From NCBI RefSeq assembly GCF_002161595.1, contig NZ_NFID01000008.1, forward strand, positions 90,559-154,558: a stretch of DNA of 64,000 bases, given 5' to 3'. The notes beneath the pieces are model-generated. The model saw only the letters and a list, made by a program, of their open reading frames with translations, was not told where the DNA came from and did not search any database. The translations under genes were made by a program, and so were the position numbers. This stretch comes from Gemmiger sp. An50. Lineage in GTDB: Bacteria; Bacillota; Clostridia; Oscillospirales; Ruminococcaceae. Of the stretch, positions 63,905 through 64,000 are shown piece by piece (the stretch's first letter is position 1; each line of letters begins with the position of its first letter).

Positions 63905-64000
63905 GCTGTCCCGCGAGGGAGAGCGGCACAGGACCTTGAAAATTGAACAATATCGAAGCTTGAACGGAACCTTATCGTGATGGAAAATCACGTTAAACAA
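63905..64000 (+). other. leader region probably of a ribosomal RNA operon
   Basis: ACCTTGAAAATTGAACAAT is a typical clostridial rRNA leader/spacer sequence, preceded by a second GCTGTCCCGCGAGGGAGAGCG-like segment. No mature 16S sequence is reached before the window ends. Confidence 0.6.

Overview
The window is the chromosomal replication-origin neighbourhood of a high-GC, anaerobic member of the Clostridia, most likely an Oscillospiraceae/Ruminococcaceae gut bacterium near Faecalibacterium, Subdoligranulum or Gemmiger (genus is inference). The evidence is the Firmicutes origin gene order (gyrA-gyrB-remB-recF-yaaA-dnaN-dnaA, then rpmH-rnpA-yidD-yidC-khpB-mnmE-mnmG-rsmG-noc-parA-parB-serS), a one-gene pyruvate:ferredoxin oxidoreductase, strong AGGAGG ribosome sites and GC-rich coding sequence. 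Genes left of the dnaA/rpmH divide lie mostly on the minus strand and all genes to its right on the plus strand, as expected for replication leaving an origin near 45.7-46.0 kb.

Left to right: (1) 0-5.5 kb: a truncated GIY-YIG/acetyltransferase fusion, a MYG1-family protein, a cell-wall amidase, and an ECF sigma factor with a membrane-anchored partner. (2) 5.5-16.4 kb: a peptide ABC importer (oppB, oppC, oppD, oppF) followed by three tandem paralogous binding lipoproteins. Each lipoprotein gene has its own copy of one promoter that contains an inverted repeat. (3) 16.8-18.5 kb: tRNA-Arg, a 104-bp direct repeat that starts inside the tRNA 3' end, a NERD protein, a candidate small RNA and 83-84 bp tandem repeats that recur at 42.7 kb. 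(4) 18.5-24.1 kb: the conserved darA-holB-ricT-(ferredoxin)-trmN6-rsmI cluster, plus a YfcE phosphatase and biotin ligase. (5) 24.1-37.5 kb: a rhomboid-like protein next to a dense DnaA-box-like cluster, YitT, PFOR, a CBS-domain protein, a NUDIX hydrolase, two GT-C membrane glycosyltransferases, and a DUF2975/XRE/membrane operon.

(6) 37.7-47.5 kb: gyrase, RemB, RecF, YaaA, DnaN and DnaA, with the oriC DnaA boxes between dnaN and dnaA. (7) 47.5-60.1 kb: ribosomal protein L34, RNase P, membrane insertion, tRNA modification and chromosome partitioning. Three parS sites, each inside a longer perfect palindrome, lie between noc and parA; a fourth parS-like site lies downstream of gyrA. (8) 60.2-64 kb: tRNA-Met and tRNA-Glu separated by a structured spacer, a PopT-type lipid carrier translocase, a Kup potassium transporter, and tandem promoters with a leader that points to an rRNA operon just past the window edge.

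No CRISPR array, prophage, insertion sequence or complete defence system was recognised. The unusual content is mainly non-coding: distal DnaA-like boxes, palindromic parS sites, a shared SBP promoter-operator, interspersed repeats and two candidate structured RNAs.
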